DNA of 64,000 nucleotides from Marinigracilibium pacificum (GTDB taxonomy: Bacteria > Bacteroidota > Bacteroidia > Cytophagales > Cyclobacteriaceae): contig NZ_JABBNU010000004.1 of NCBI RefSeq assembly GCF_012926615.1, positions 124,001 through 188,000 of the forward strand, written 5' to 3'. The position numbers and the translations under genes are program-made. The notes beneath the pieces are model-generated. The model was not told the origin of the DNA. It saw only the letters and a program-made list of their open reading frames with translations, and did not search any database. Shown here one piece after another: positions 27,862-35,666 of this stretch. Numbering within the stretch: position 1 is the first letter of the stretch; each line of letters begins with the position of its first letter.

Positions 27862-29329
27862 ATTTGCTTATTACTAATTCATCATCTTCTAAAATCTTTG
27901 ATGCCATTTTGGTTACTTCATCAAGCTCTTTTAGACTGGCAACCATATGATTCTTAATTTGCTCTGGTTTTAAATCTGAATCCATTTGTAGAAGAATTTG
28001 CAATCCCAATAACCTACACAATGGACCTCTTATTTTGTGGGCATTAATAAAGGCATACTTAGTTAACTTTTTATTCATTTCCCTAATTCTTTCCGTCCTT
28101 TCATATACAAGAGTTTCAAGATTAGAATTTAATTCAGCTATCTCTAATTGTTTGTTTATTAACTGTTGGTTTGCCTCTTTTCTTTGAGCAGCTTTTAATG
28201 CAATTAAATATGTGTCTGCAAATGCTTTAAGTAATAAAATCTCTTCATCCAGCCATTCCCTTTTTTCCACAGACTCACAACAAATAACTCCTTTTATCTC
28301 ACCTTTATCTCCTAATATCGGACAATCAAGCAAAGCTGAATATGGATAATTTGAAAGGCTTTTTTTCTTGACATTTAACAGAATCTGATTTTTCCGGATG
28401 TCTTGAGCATTCAAAACCTCATTGCCTCTAAGAAAATCAAAGTAATCTCGATTTTCTGCCTTTTTAACTTTTGTAAGAATATTCTTATAGGAATTATAAT
28501 TTGTATCTTCAGTTAAAAACAAAGTTTCTTCGAGTTTATCATATTCCCAAAAAGTAACTCTGTCAACAATCAAATAATCTTTAATATATTGAATGATTAA
28601 CTCCTTTACTTTGGTCAGATCTCCTTCATAGACCTCTCCTCTATTGGTGATTTGATACATTGCTTTTAAAACCTCACCAATTTTTTCTTTTTTGCGATTA
28701 AGGATCAAATTGGCAGTTTCTAATTGATCATGACTTGCTCTTATTTCTTCAAATTGTTCGGTAATTGTGGTAGCCTGATCTGAGAGAAGTTTTCTTTGAA
28801 ATTCAAGATCCTTATTTAAATCATTTAACTTTTTATTGATTCTTAAAACTTCATTTTGATAAACTCCAACTACAAACAAACAAATAGTTAATAAACCGGT
28901 TACAGAAACAATATACCACCATTTAGTATCCCCTATTTGATTTATTACTACTTGATCTTCATAGAAGTACATGACTAATAATGACATAAATATCAATGTA
29001 GACCAAAAGACTATTGCCTTCTTGTCAAGTAAAAAAGAAGCGAGTAATACAACAATAATATACCAGTGTGTACCTGGTGCAACAATACCAGATCTTTGTA
29101 AGGAGTAAATTGTTATCCCTACATATAACGAGATACAGATCAGCCAGCTAAATAATTTTATATATCGAAACTTGTGTAAAAGAAAATATAAAGTCAATAA
29201 GATAACTGTAGAAACAGAGAAAACTAATGTTCGTTCAATCGTATTGAAGTAATAGTGCGAAACTGTTAATAACACTAACACTCCAATTGTAATTCTATAT
29301 ATACTTAGTAAGATTGGGTACTTATCCAT
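27860..29329 (-). CDS. Membrane GAF protein with DHp-like end (paralogue of 18673-20247)
   Basis: A 489-residue protein with the same plan as the one at 18673: about six N-terminal membrane helices (to about residue 165), a coiled coil, a GAF domain (about 210-380; VDRVTFWEYDKLEETL, GEIKGVICCESVEKREWLDEE), a coiled coil, and an end with YAFINAHKIRGPLCRLLGLQ that carries candidate His431. No kinase ATPase domain follows. The matched GAF strands ('RVxFWxY', 'GVICCE') and DHp core ('xHxIRGPxCRxxGL') show that the two are paralogues. The start codon is immediately preceded by one copy of a tandem repeat (29330-29363). Likely a sensor that hands its signal to another protein; ligand unknown. Confidence 0.82.
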   Translation of the reverse strand: MDKYPILLSIYRITIGVLVLLTVSHYYFNTIERTLVFSVSTVILLTLYFLLHKFRYIKLFSWLICISLYVGITIYSLQRSGIVAPGTHWYIIVVLLASFLLDKKAIVFWSTLIFMSLLVMYFYEDQVVINQIGDTKWWYIVSVTGLLTICLFVVGVYQNEVLRINKKLNDLNKDLEFQRKLLSDQATTITEQFEEIRASHDQLETANLILNRKKEKIGEVLKAMYQITNRGEVYEGDLTKVKELIIQYIKDYLIVDRVTFWEYDKLEETLFLTEDTNYNSYKNILTKVKKAENRDYFDFLRGNEVLNAQDIRKNQILLNVKKKSLSNYPYSALLDCPILGDKGEIKGVICCESVEKREWLDEEILLLKAFADTYLIALKAAQRKEANQQLINKQLEIAELNSNLETLVYERTERIREMNKKLTKYAFINAHKIRGPLCRLLGLQILLQMDSDLKPEQIKNHMVASLKELDEVTKMASKILEDDELVISK

Positions 29330-29363
29330 GCGCTAAAAAATATTTAATGTGAGCGCTAAAAAA
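29330..29363 (-). promoter_or_regulatory. Tandem TTTTTTAGCGC repeat at the start of the GAF gene
   Basis: Read on the minus strand, TTTTTTAGCGC occurs twice (29363-29353 and 29340-29330), 23 bp apart. The second copy abuts the ATG at 29329. Two helical turns between copies would place them on one DNA face, so they could bind a regulator; alternatively the copy at the start codon may affect translation. No known factor is recognised. Confidence 0.4.
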
Positions 29364-29865
29364 AAGTGATAAAACTTTTATTTGTATTAACATAAACTCT
29401 ATAAACCAATATAAGAATTTAAAGATTCAATGGCACGTTAAAAGACTTATTTTTTTCGATGAATGGCTATAAAATGAAGGTAAAGCAAATTCAATAGTGA
29501 TCTTAACAATGTTACATATCATGAATTTTTTAAGGATGAATTTAGTTGAAATGCTAGAATGAAATAAATGGTCCTTCCCTGTTCTACACTTAATTTTTCG
29601 AAATAGTTAAATTATATAATTAAAAAAAACACCAATGCTTAAGGATTTATCCAACACTCTAATTTTTCAATTTGTTTGAACTTCAAACCTGAAGATTAAT
29701 CATAAAATTGGGAGTAAAATCCTGCTTTTGGATGAATCTAGCATTGTATAATTTTGATTTATTAGTCAAATAAATAATTACTGTAAATTTTCTGTTACTA
29801 ACTTCATATTGAATTACTATTTTAACTATATTAAGTATACTTATTAATTTTTATTTGTTTATTAG
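29364..29865. other. Intergenic region between divergent GAF genes, no feature recognised
   Basis: About 500 bp of AT-rich sequence with stop codons in all frames and no convincing promoter match, hairpin or RNA. It must contain the promoter of the plus-strand GAF gene at 29866, but I cannot place it. Confidence 0.5.
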
Positions 29866-31044
29866 ATGAAAATCAGTGACTTAAGAAAAGGAAAAGGGAT
29901 TTCACCTATTTTGCTTGCTGAAGCTGAAGACAAGGAACTTAAGGCATTAGTTAAGAAAGCTGCATTCAAATTAGGTGCTCCTATTGCTATGGTTAATTTA
30001 TTGCTTGACCATATCCAATATTTTCGTGCTCATTATGGATTACCGAAAGATTTAGAAATTGCAAGAGGTACCAATAGAGATGTTTCATTTTGTCAGTTTG
30101 TAGTTAATAAGGGAAGTGTTTTTGAAGTCAATGATGCTGAAAATGATAAACGGATTCCACAGCATTTGGTAAAAGAATATGGAATAAGGTCATATCTTGG
30201 AATACCCATAACAGCTAGAAATGAAATTGTTGGTTCGTTATGTGTTATCGATACTGTTCCACGAAAATTTACAATGCAGGAACAAGAAGTTTTATCTGAA
30301 CTTTCAACCATTGTAAATAAGAAATTTGAAAAGATAATTACAAAGAAAGAGAAGGAAAGACCCAATTTACTTGAAAAGAATATATGCTACGCACTGGAAG
30401 AAATAAAAACCTCAATTAGTCCAATTGAAATAGGGATAAATAATGGATTCAATTTTGTTGAGGGAGTGAAATCATTTTTAAGATTATCTGAACATAAATT
30501 AAATGGTAATTCGGTTCCTACCTCTTCATTATTAAGTCTATTGGAAGCTGCAAAAAAGTCTTTATATACCCTTGAGAATGACCTATATAATATGGATGCT
30601 GCCTACGGTGATACTATAGATTCAATAAAGGCTATGGAAAACCTTTACATTCAGAGTAATGAAACTTATTTGATGGATATAGCTGAATCTGGCAGAGAGT
30701 TATCAAGACATTTGACTAGAGATATTGGAGGAGTTTATTTACCGGATATAGAAGAAAACTTACGGTTGTCAGTAAATAAACAGACGGGTATTGCACTAAT
30801 AAGTAATTCTCTAATACATATGGCAGGTGTTTTATTAACCAAAAATGAATATTCCGGAGGCATAAGAATGAACTTATCAGATTTAGAACATGAAGCCTGC
30901 GTTTCGATACAAGCAAATGAATTTGAAATGGTTAATTCAAAAGATCTTGCTAAAACGTTAAATCTGTTAGTCCATGATGATCCATCTGTTGATGTTATCA
31001 CTATACCAAATGGAATTGAACTGAGATTTTCGATTTTAAAATGA
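29866..31044 (+). CDS. Cytosolic GAF-domain protein with helical C-terminus
   Basis: A 392-residue soluble protein. Residues about 20-165 are a GAF domain of the type found at the N-terminus of many bacterial sensor proteins: APIAMVNLLLDHIQYFRAHYGLP, the FCQFVV motif, and YLGIPITARNEIVGSLCVIDTVPRKF. The remaining 220 residues are mostly helical with no recognised catalytic motif; no HATPase, GGDEF or HTH is present. It is the third GAF protein within 12 kb and convergent with a META lipoprotein gene (3 bp between stops). Probably a redox, light or small-ligand sensor, with partner unknown. Confidence 0.82.
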   Translation: MKISDLRKGKGISPILLAEAEDKELKALVKKAAFKLGAPIAMVNLLLDHIQYFRAHYGLPKDLEIARGTNRDVSFCQFVVNKGSVFEVNDAENDKRIPQHLVKEYGIRSYLGIPITARNEIVGSLCVIDTVPRKFTMQEQEVLSELSTIVNKKFEKIITKKEKERPNLLEKNICYALEEIKTSISPIEIGINNGFNFVEGVKSFLRLSEHKLNGNSVPTSSLLSLLEAAKKSLYTLENDLYNMDAAYGDTIDSIKAMENLYIQSNETYLMDIAESGRELSRHLTRDIGGVYLPDIEENLRLSVNKQTGIALISNSLIHMAGVLLTKNEYSGGIRMNLSDLEHEACVSIQANEFEMVNSKDLAKTLNLLVHDDPSVDVITIPNGIELRFSILK

Positions 31045-31047
31045 ATA

Positions 31048-31461
31048 TCATTTTCCAGTAGTGTAAGTAAGAAGGTCACCTTCCTTATTACTTAATATCA
31101 GCAAATCATTTTCGATTCGATAATTAGTTGTTTTTCCTAATGAAAGAATTAAATCATTCTCACCTCTACCTGGACATTCCTTTTTAGTGATTGGCAATAG
31201 TTCGAAAACTAGATTATTACCTTCAGATTTATATTTCCCTTTAAAAATATTACAGCCGGTATTACCATGAAACCAGCCGTCTTTTTCAAATGATATATTG
31301 GGAATTCTTTCAAAAGAACTTGCATCATTAACTTCTGACATATGAATTTTATTTAAACGCCAGGTATACTTCATTAAAGTTTCAGATTCTGATCCTAATT
31401 GAGAGGATTTACACCCAGAAAAGAGAATAATGCATAATAGAAAGTAGAGCAAATGTTTCAT
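31048..31461 (-). CDS. META/HslJ-like lipoprotein
   Basis: A 137-residue protein with a lipobox (FSGC, Cys17) and one META domain, recognisable from TWRLNKI, the GNTGCNIFKGKYKSEGNNLVFELL core and TKKECPGRGEN. META-domain proteins such as HslJ are envelope proteins linked to stress tolerance, with no enzymatic activity known. It is 47 bp downstream of the NYN gene on the same strand, so co-transcription is possible. Mature part about 120 residues, which is the usual length. Confidence 0.88.
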   Translation of the reverse strand: MKHLLYFLLCIILFSGCKSSQLGSESETLMKYTWRLNKIHMSEVNDASSFERIPNISFEKDGWFHGNTGCNIFKGKYKSEGNNLVFELLPITKKECPGRGENDLILSLGKTTNYRIENDLLILSNKEGDLLTYTTGK

Positions 31462-31508
31462 ATCAAATAAATTATCTTTATTTAATATAATAAAATATAC
31501 TCATATTT

Positions 31509-32264
31509 CTATTTTTTATTTCTTACAAACACATGTTTAATATTAGATTTCTCAGTCTTTCTTTCGTCAATTTCAAATTCTGAATTAAGATCCTTAAGAA
31601 GCGGAGTTAATTTTGGGTAGCCATAATTTCTGGCGTCAAATTCTGGTCGCTTTTTAATTACAAGGTTACCTACATCACCAAGAAAAGCCCACCCATCATC
31701 ATCAGCTATATCATTTATTGAAGACTTTATAACTCTCAGAACTTTTTTATCGAGCTTGGTCCTATTCTTTGTTTTTGATTTTGTGGCTGTTTTTTTATTC
31801 TCCGTAGATTTATCATCTTCATCTTTACTTAATATTTCGATGTAGATAAATTTATCACAAGAAACTATAAATGGATCAGGTGTTTTCTTTTCTCCAATGC
31901 CAATAACTTTCATACCTGACTCTCTTAATCTAGTTGCTAGTCTGGTAAAATCACTATCACTAGATACAATACAAAATCCGTCAACCTTGCCACTGTAGAG
32001 AATATCCATAGCATCAATAATCATTGCAGAATCAGTAGCATTTTTACCCTGAGTATATGAGTATTGTTGGATTGGGGTTATTGCGTTTTCTAATAATATA
32101 TTTTTCCAACCTGAGACAGTAGGCTTTGTCCAATCTCCATAAATCCTTTTAGTTGATGGAATACCAAATTTGGCAATTTCTTCCATCATTTCTTTAACAT
32201 TTTTATAAGGGATATTATCAGCATCGATCAATACTGCAAGTCTCAGTTCTTTATTATCATTCAT
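31509..32264 (-). CDS. NYN-domain ribonuclease-like protein with C-terminal LOTUS/OST-HTH domain
   Basis: A 251-residue cytosolic protein. Residues 8-145 are a NYN (PIN-like) nuclease domain with acidic residues in the expected places: LIDADN (12-17), NATDSAM (75-81, Asp78) and SSDSDF (101-106). A Lys-rich linker (150-172) leads to a LOTUS/OST-HTH-like winged helix (about 173-248; GWAFLGDVGNLVIKKRPEF, YGYPKLTPLLKDL). LabA/YaiR-type NYN-LOTUS proteins are thought to act on RNA. It follows the decarboxylase on the same strand, but a strong terminator separates them. Confidence 0.9.
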   Translation of the reverse strand: MNDNKELRLAVLIDADNIPYKNVKEMMEEIAKFGIPSTKRIYGDWTKPTVSGWKNILLENAITPIQQYSYTQGKNATDSAMIIDAMDILYSGKVDGFCIVSSDSDFTRLATRLRESGMKVIGIGEKKTPDPFIVSCDKFIYIEILSKDEDDKSTENKKTATKSKTKNRTKLDKKVLRVIKSSINDIADDDGWAFLGDVGNLVIKKRPEFDARNYGYPKLTPLLKDLNSEFEIDERKTEKSNIKHVFVRNKK

Positions 32265-32287
32265 AAATTACATTTTTTACAATATAC

Positions 32288-32323
32288 AAAAAGAGTTGAC
32301 TATTATTTTAGTCAACTCTTTTT
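32288..32323 (-). terminator. Terminator after the PLP decarboxylase gene
   Basis: A perfect 13-bp stem (AAAAAGAGTTGAC at 32288-32300, its complement at 32311-32323), a 10-nt loop and flanking A/T runs. It lies 4 bp beyond the decarboxylase stop on the minus strand and upstream of the NYN gene. Confidence 0.88.
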
Positions 32324-32326
32324 GAT

Positions 32327-33763
32327 TTATTTATTTAGTCCCATTGACTTCATTAAATCTTCACGAACATTATATATATATAATGATAATTGGTCTATTT
32401 CTTTTCGGGTTAATTCAGGATTGATAATACACAATCTTACTACTGGTCTATTTAGCAGTTCGGTAGATGTGATTATATATTTTCCATCTTCTAAAAAACG
32501 ACCAATCATAGCTCTTGTTAACTGGTCTTCTTCTTGTTCAGAGCTATTTGATAGTTTTGGACGAAAATTAATTATTGCAAGTCTGGCCGGTGTAACAATT
32601 GTCCAATCACCCTGATTCATCAGATTTTCTTCAATTCTTTTAGCTAAGTCCATTCCTAATTGAATAGCCCTTCTAAATTCAGCAACGCCGAAAAACTGTA
32701 ATGAAAGCCATAGTTTCAGCGCCTTGAAATTTCGAGTTAATTGAATTCCCTGATTATAATAGTTTAATTGTTCGGCATCATCATATGTTTCTTTAAGATA
32801 TTCAGCTTCAATATGAAATGCATTTAACAAATGTTCTTTATTTTTAACTAATAAACATCCTGCTTCATATGGTTGGAACCACCATTTATGAGGGTCAAGT
32901 GTAATCGAATCAACGGTTTCAACTCCTTTTAAAAGCTTCTTTCCTTCTTCTGTCAATACACTTGCAGCTCCATAAGCACCATCAATATGTAACCACATTT
33001 TATGGCTATCAGCAATTTCTCTAAGACTTTGAATATCATCTATAGCTCCTGTATTTGTTGTTCCGGCATTTCCTACAATAACAAATGGGATGTATCCTTT
33101 TTCCTTATCTTTTTCAATCGCTATTTTTAGCTTGTTAAGATCAATTGAGAATTCTTCATTGTGATCAATAGGGACATATTGGTCAGCCTCAAAGCCTAAA
33201 ACTCTAAGTCCTTTCTTTACTGAAGCATGTGTTTGTGAGGCTCCATAAATTTTAAAATTTCGCCAATCTTCAGAATGAAAATTTCTTCTGGCTGTTTCTA
33301 AAGCTGACATATTAGCCATACTTCCACCACTTAAAAATAATCCTCCGCCAGTTTCTGGTAATCCCATTGATTTTAAAAGCCAATTGATAGTTTGCCTTTC
33401 CACTTTTGCAGGACCTTTTCCAACTAGCTGACTTCCGGAAAACGAATTAAAACCTGAAATAATCAGATCTGCAAGATTACTTATGAAATTCGAAGGACCA
33501 GGAATGTAACCTAAAAACCTTGGATTGGAAGGTAATGATGTTTCTTTATAAATTTCTCTGGTAATTAAATTCAATAACCCTTCAAATGATTTACCTTCTT
33601 CTTTAAATGGGTTTACCTGTAACACCTCTTCAAGCTTATTGCTAGGTTTACTTAGAGGCTTATACTTTTGATTCACCTGGTGATCAATAATTTCAGCAAT
33701 TACAATGTCCGCGAGGCGGCGCATTTCTTTGGGCTCAATTCTTAGGGGAGTATTGTTGTTCAT
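32327..33763 (-). CDS. PLP-dependent group II decarboxylase (aromatic/glutamate type)
   Basis: A 478-residue cytosolic fold-type I PLP enzyme. Motifs: the glycine-rich LFLSGGSMANMSALETAR (143-160), GASQTHASVKKG (174-185) with the cofactor-stacking His, HIDGAYGAA (259-267; Asp261 to the pyridine N) and DPHKWWFQPYEAG (290-302) with Schiff-base Lys293. These identify the DOPA/tyrosine/glutamate/2,4-diaminobutyrate group of decarboxylases. The substrate cannot be read reliably. Length is normal, and the gene ends at a strong terminator. The start ATG at 33763 is followed by the family-like N-terminus. Confidence 0.92.
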   Translation of the reverse strand: MNNNTPLRIEPKEMRRLADIVIAEIIDHQVNQKYKPLSKPSNKLEEVLQVNPFKEEGKSFEGLLNLITREIYKETSLPSNPRFLGYIPGPSNFISNLADLIISGFNSFSGSQLVGKGPAKVERQTINWLLKSMGLPETGGGLFLSGGSMANMSALETARRNFHSEDWRNFKIYGASQTHASVKKGLRVLGFEADQYVPIDHNEEFSIDLNKLKIAIEKDKEKGYIPFVIVGNAGTTNTGAIDDIQSLREIADSHKMWLHIDGAYGAASVLTEEGKKLLKGVETVDSITLDPHKWWFQPYEAGCLLVKNKEHLLNAFHIEAEYLKETYDDAEQLNYYNQGIQLTRNFKALKLWLSLQFFGVAEFRRAIQLGMDLAKRIEENLMNQGDWTIVTPARLAIINFRPKLSNSSEQEEDQLTRAMIGRFLEDGKYIITSTELLNRPVVRLCIINPELTRKEIDQLSLYIYNVREDLMKSMGLNK

Positions 33764-34028
33764 GAGTTAAAAAGATTTTCAAAATATGAATGTTTAAAGC
33801 TAATTAATGAAAAGAATATCCTCGTTTAAATATTAATTTTTTATATAAACTGTTTATTTCAATCGCTATAATATAATTACTTAGTGGCATTTTTTATCTG
33901 ATGATAACTGAGATTAGTCATATTAAAATTGTATTGTACCGAGAATATTTATTCATCTATTGATCTTAACCTTTTAAAACCTTTTCTTTGCCGAAAATTT
34001 ATTTTTTTAACTATTACTTATTCTTTCA

Positions 34029-35078
34029 ATGAAAAATTTAAAATTATTTTTTGCAAACCTGATTCTAATTTGTTCAGTGTTCAGTATCTCAGCACAGAAT
34101 TTAGATAGAAACAATGTATCATTTTCAAGGCTAAGATTACCACTCACACCTCTTCCAGAGAATGTAAAGTATTATAATCCAAAACTTGACCTAGGCTATA
34201 TCTATATGGCAGATAGTAAAACCGAGGTTGAGAATTTATTGATGAATTCAATTAAAATTGATGGATTAGAAAGAGGTCCTTCAGGTGATGATTGTTTAAC
34301 AATTATGGCAAGACTTGAGACTTACTATAAAAGTGAGGTAAGATATATTGAAACTGAAAAATCTGTAAAAAGAGGTGATGCTACTGTTAAAGTTAAGTAT
34401 CACTCATTAACATTTGATTATAAGTATCCTTTATACTACGAACTAACATTACCAGGGTCATATGAGGCTGATTCTAAAGGGTTTATTAACAACTCTCAGT
34501 TAATGCAAACTTTTACATCTAAGGAGTATGAAAATAAGAGTGATTTATACAAGTGGTGGAATGAAAATTATAAGACAATCCAGGCTAACCTAAGAAAAGA
34601 ACTTTTAAACAAAAATGCATCAAGTCTTGCTAATTTACTTGATAACAGATTTGGATATAAGCAGATTAAGGATTCAGAAATGTTCTTTACTGTAAAGAAA
34701 TTTAAAAAGCACGACTATTCTGATCTTGATGAAGCATTTGCTATTGCTAAAGAAGGATTGGAAATGATGCAAGCAGATCAACCTCTACCTTCTGACGCAG
34801 CCCGTTCAACGATGACAAAAGCAGTAGATATTTGGGTTAAAGCTCTTAATGAAGCTGATTTAGAAGATAGAAAAGTAAGAATCAATTCAAAAGTTGCTGG
34901 AGCTATCGCAAACAACCTTGTAAATCTTTATACTTTGATGGGTGATTTTAACAAAGCTCAGGAAATCATTACCAAAGCTGATGAAGAATTTAAAAAAGAT
35001 GGTTGGACTGGCTATGCTCAAACCAAGCTTGATGATATTAAAAAGAGAATAACTGCAAACAATATAGAAGTTCAATAA
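34029..35078 (+). CDS. Secreted protein of unknown function, helical repeat C-terminus
   Basis: A 349-residue protein with a signal peptide (cleavage near ISAQN, residue 22). The N-terminal 180 residues look beta-rich, with YKYPLYYELTLPGSY and RLPLTPLPENVKYYNP. From about 220 on the sequence is helical and TPR-like (ANNLVNLYTLMGDFNKAQEIITKADEEF at 293-320). I do not recognise a family by name. It is followed after 24 bp by a small lipoprotein gene, most likely on one transcript that ends at the terminator at 35585. The context suggests an envelope role only. Confidence 0.7.
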   Translation: MKNLKLFFANLILICSVFSISAQNLDRNNVSFSRLRLPLTPLPENVKYYNPKLDLGYIYMADSKTEVENLLMNSIKIDGLERGPSGDDCLTIMARLETYYKSEVRYIETEKSVKRGDATVKVKYHSLTFDYKYPLYYELTLPGSYEADSKGFINNSQLMQTFTSKEYENKSDLYKWWNENYKTIQANLRKELLNKNASSLANLLDNRFGYKQIKDSEMFFTVKKFKKHDYSDLDEAFAIAKEGLEMMQADQPLPSDAARSTMTKAVDIWVKALNEADLEDRKVRINSKVAGAIANNLVNLYTLMGDFNKAQEIITKADEEFKKDGWTGYAQTKLDDIKKRITANNIEVQ

Positions 35079-35102
35079 TTAAGCATACAATATTTTTTGA
35101 TT

Positions 35103-35564
35103 ATGAATAAGATTTTTAATTTTTTATTACTGGCTTCCTTATTTATTTCTATTATTTCTTGTTCTGGTGCTGATGTTGAAGAACCAAGTGTGATAACAGA
35201 TAATGAAGGTGTAGTAGTTGAACTTGATTGGGAAACGAATTCTGATAACCCCATCAAAGATGCTGACTTGGATTTATTTATTGGAAGATCAGTTAATTAT
35301 GAAAATTCAGATTTTGCTTCAACAGAGGTGTTTTATTTTGAGGAAATCATTTTAGACGATGTAATTTCTGATAATACATATAATGTATTTGTAAAGAATT
35401 ACTCTGGAAATACACGAGTAGATTATACTATCCGAGTATATGGTTTAAATGATAGCCAAAGAGAGTTTACATATAATGGATATTTTTTAGCTAATGATAA
35501 TATAAATGTTCATGAGTTGATTAAAATTCAAAAATCTGGCTCTACTTATACTATCATAAACTAA
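35103..35564 (+). CDS. Small lipoprotein of unknown function
   Basis: A 153-residue protein with a lipobox (ISC at 20-22) and no other recognised domain; the mature part is acidic and beta-rich, e.g. VVVELDWETNSDNPIKDADLDLF. The ATG at 35103 gives a normal lipoprotein signal (MNKIFNFLLLASLFISIISC). A TTG at 35097 would only add two residues. The DLDLF and DNTYNVFVKNYSG segments resemble small 'pre-peptidase'-type beta-sandwich domains, which I note without relying on it. Same transcript as the secreted protein upstream; ends at a strong terminator. Confidence 0.72.
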   Translation: MNKIFNFLLLASLFISIISCSGADVEEPSVITDNEGVVVELDWETNSDNPIKDADLDLFIGRSVNYENSDFASTEVFYFEEIILDDVISDNTYNVFVKNYSGNTRVDYTIRVYGLNDSQREFTYNGYFLANDNINVHELIKIQKSGSTYTIIN

Positions 35565-35584
35565 TATAGTAATAAATAATATAT

Positions 35585-35613
35585 AAAGGGCTTCATTAAT
35601 GAAGCCCTTTTTT
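35585..35613 (+). terminator. Terminator after the secreted/lipoprotein pair
   Basis: A perfect 12-bp stem (AAAGGGCTTCAT at 35585-35596 with its complement at 35599-35610), a 2-nt loop in this alignment (realistically 4 or more), and a run of T. It lies 20 bp after the lipoprotein stop. Confidence 0.88.
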
Positions 35614-35666
35614 TATACCTTATTATTTTATATTTTGGATCATAACTCAAACCTAAACAGGTAATT

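Noticed and set aside
30735-31079. A 114-codon minus-strand frame overlapping the GAF and META genes
   Set aside because: It overlaps the well-supported GAF C-terminus and the META gene 3' end, has no family pattern, and has no start signal.
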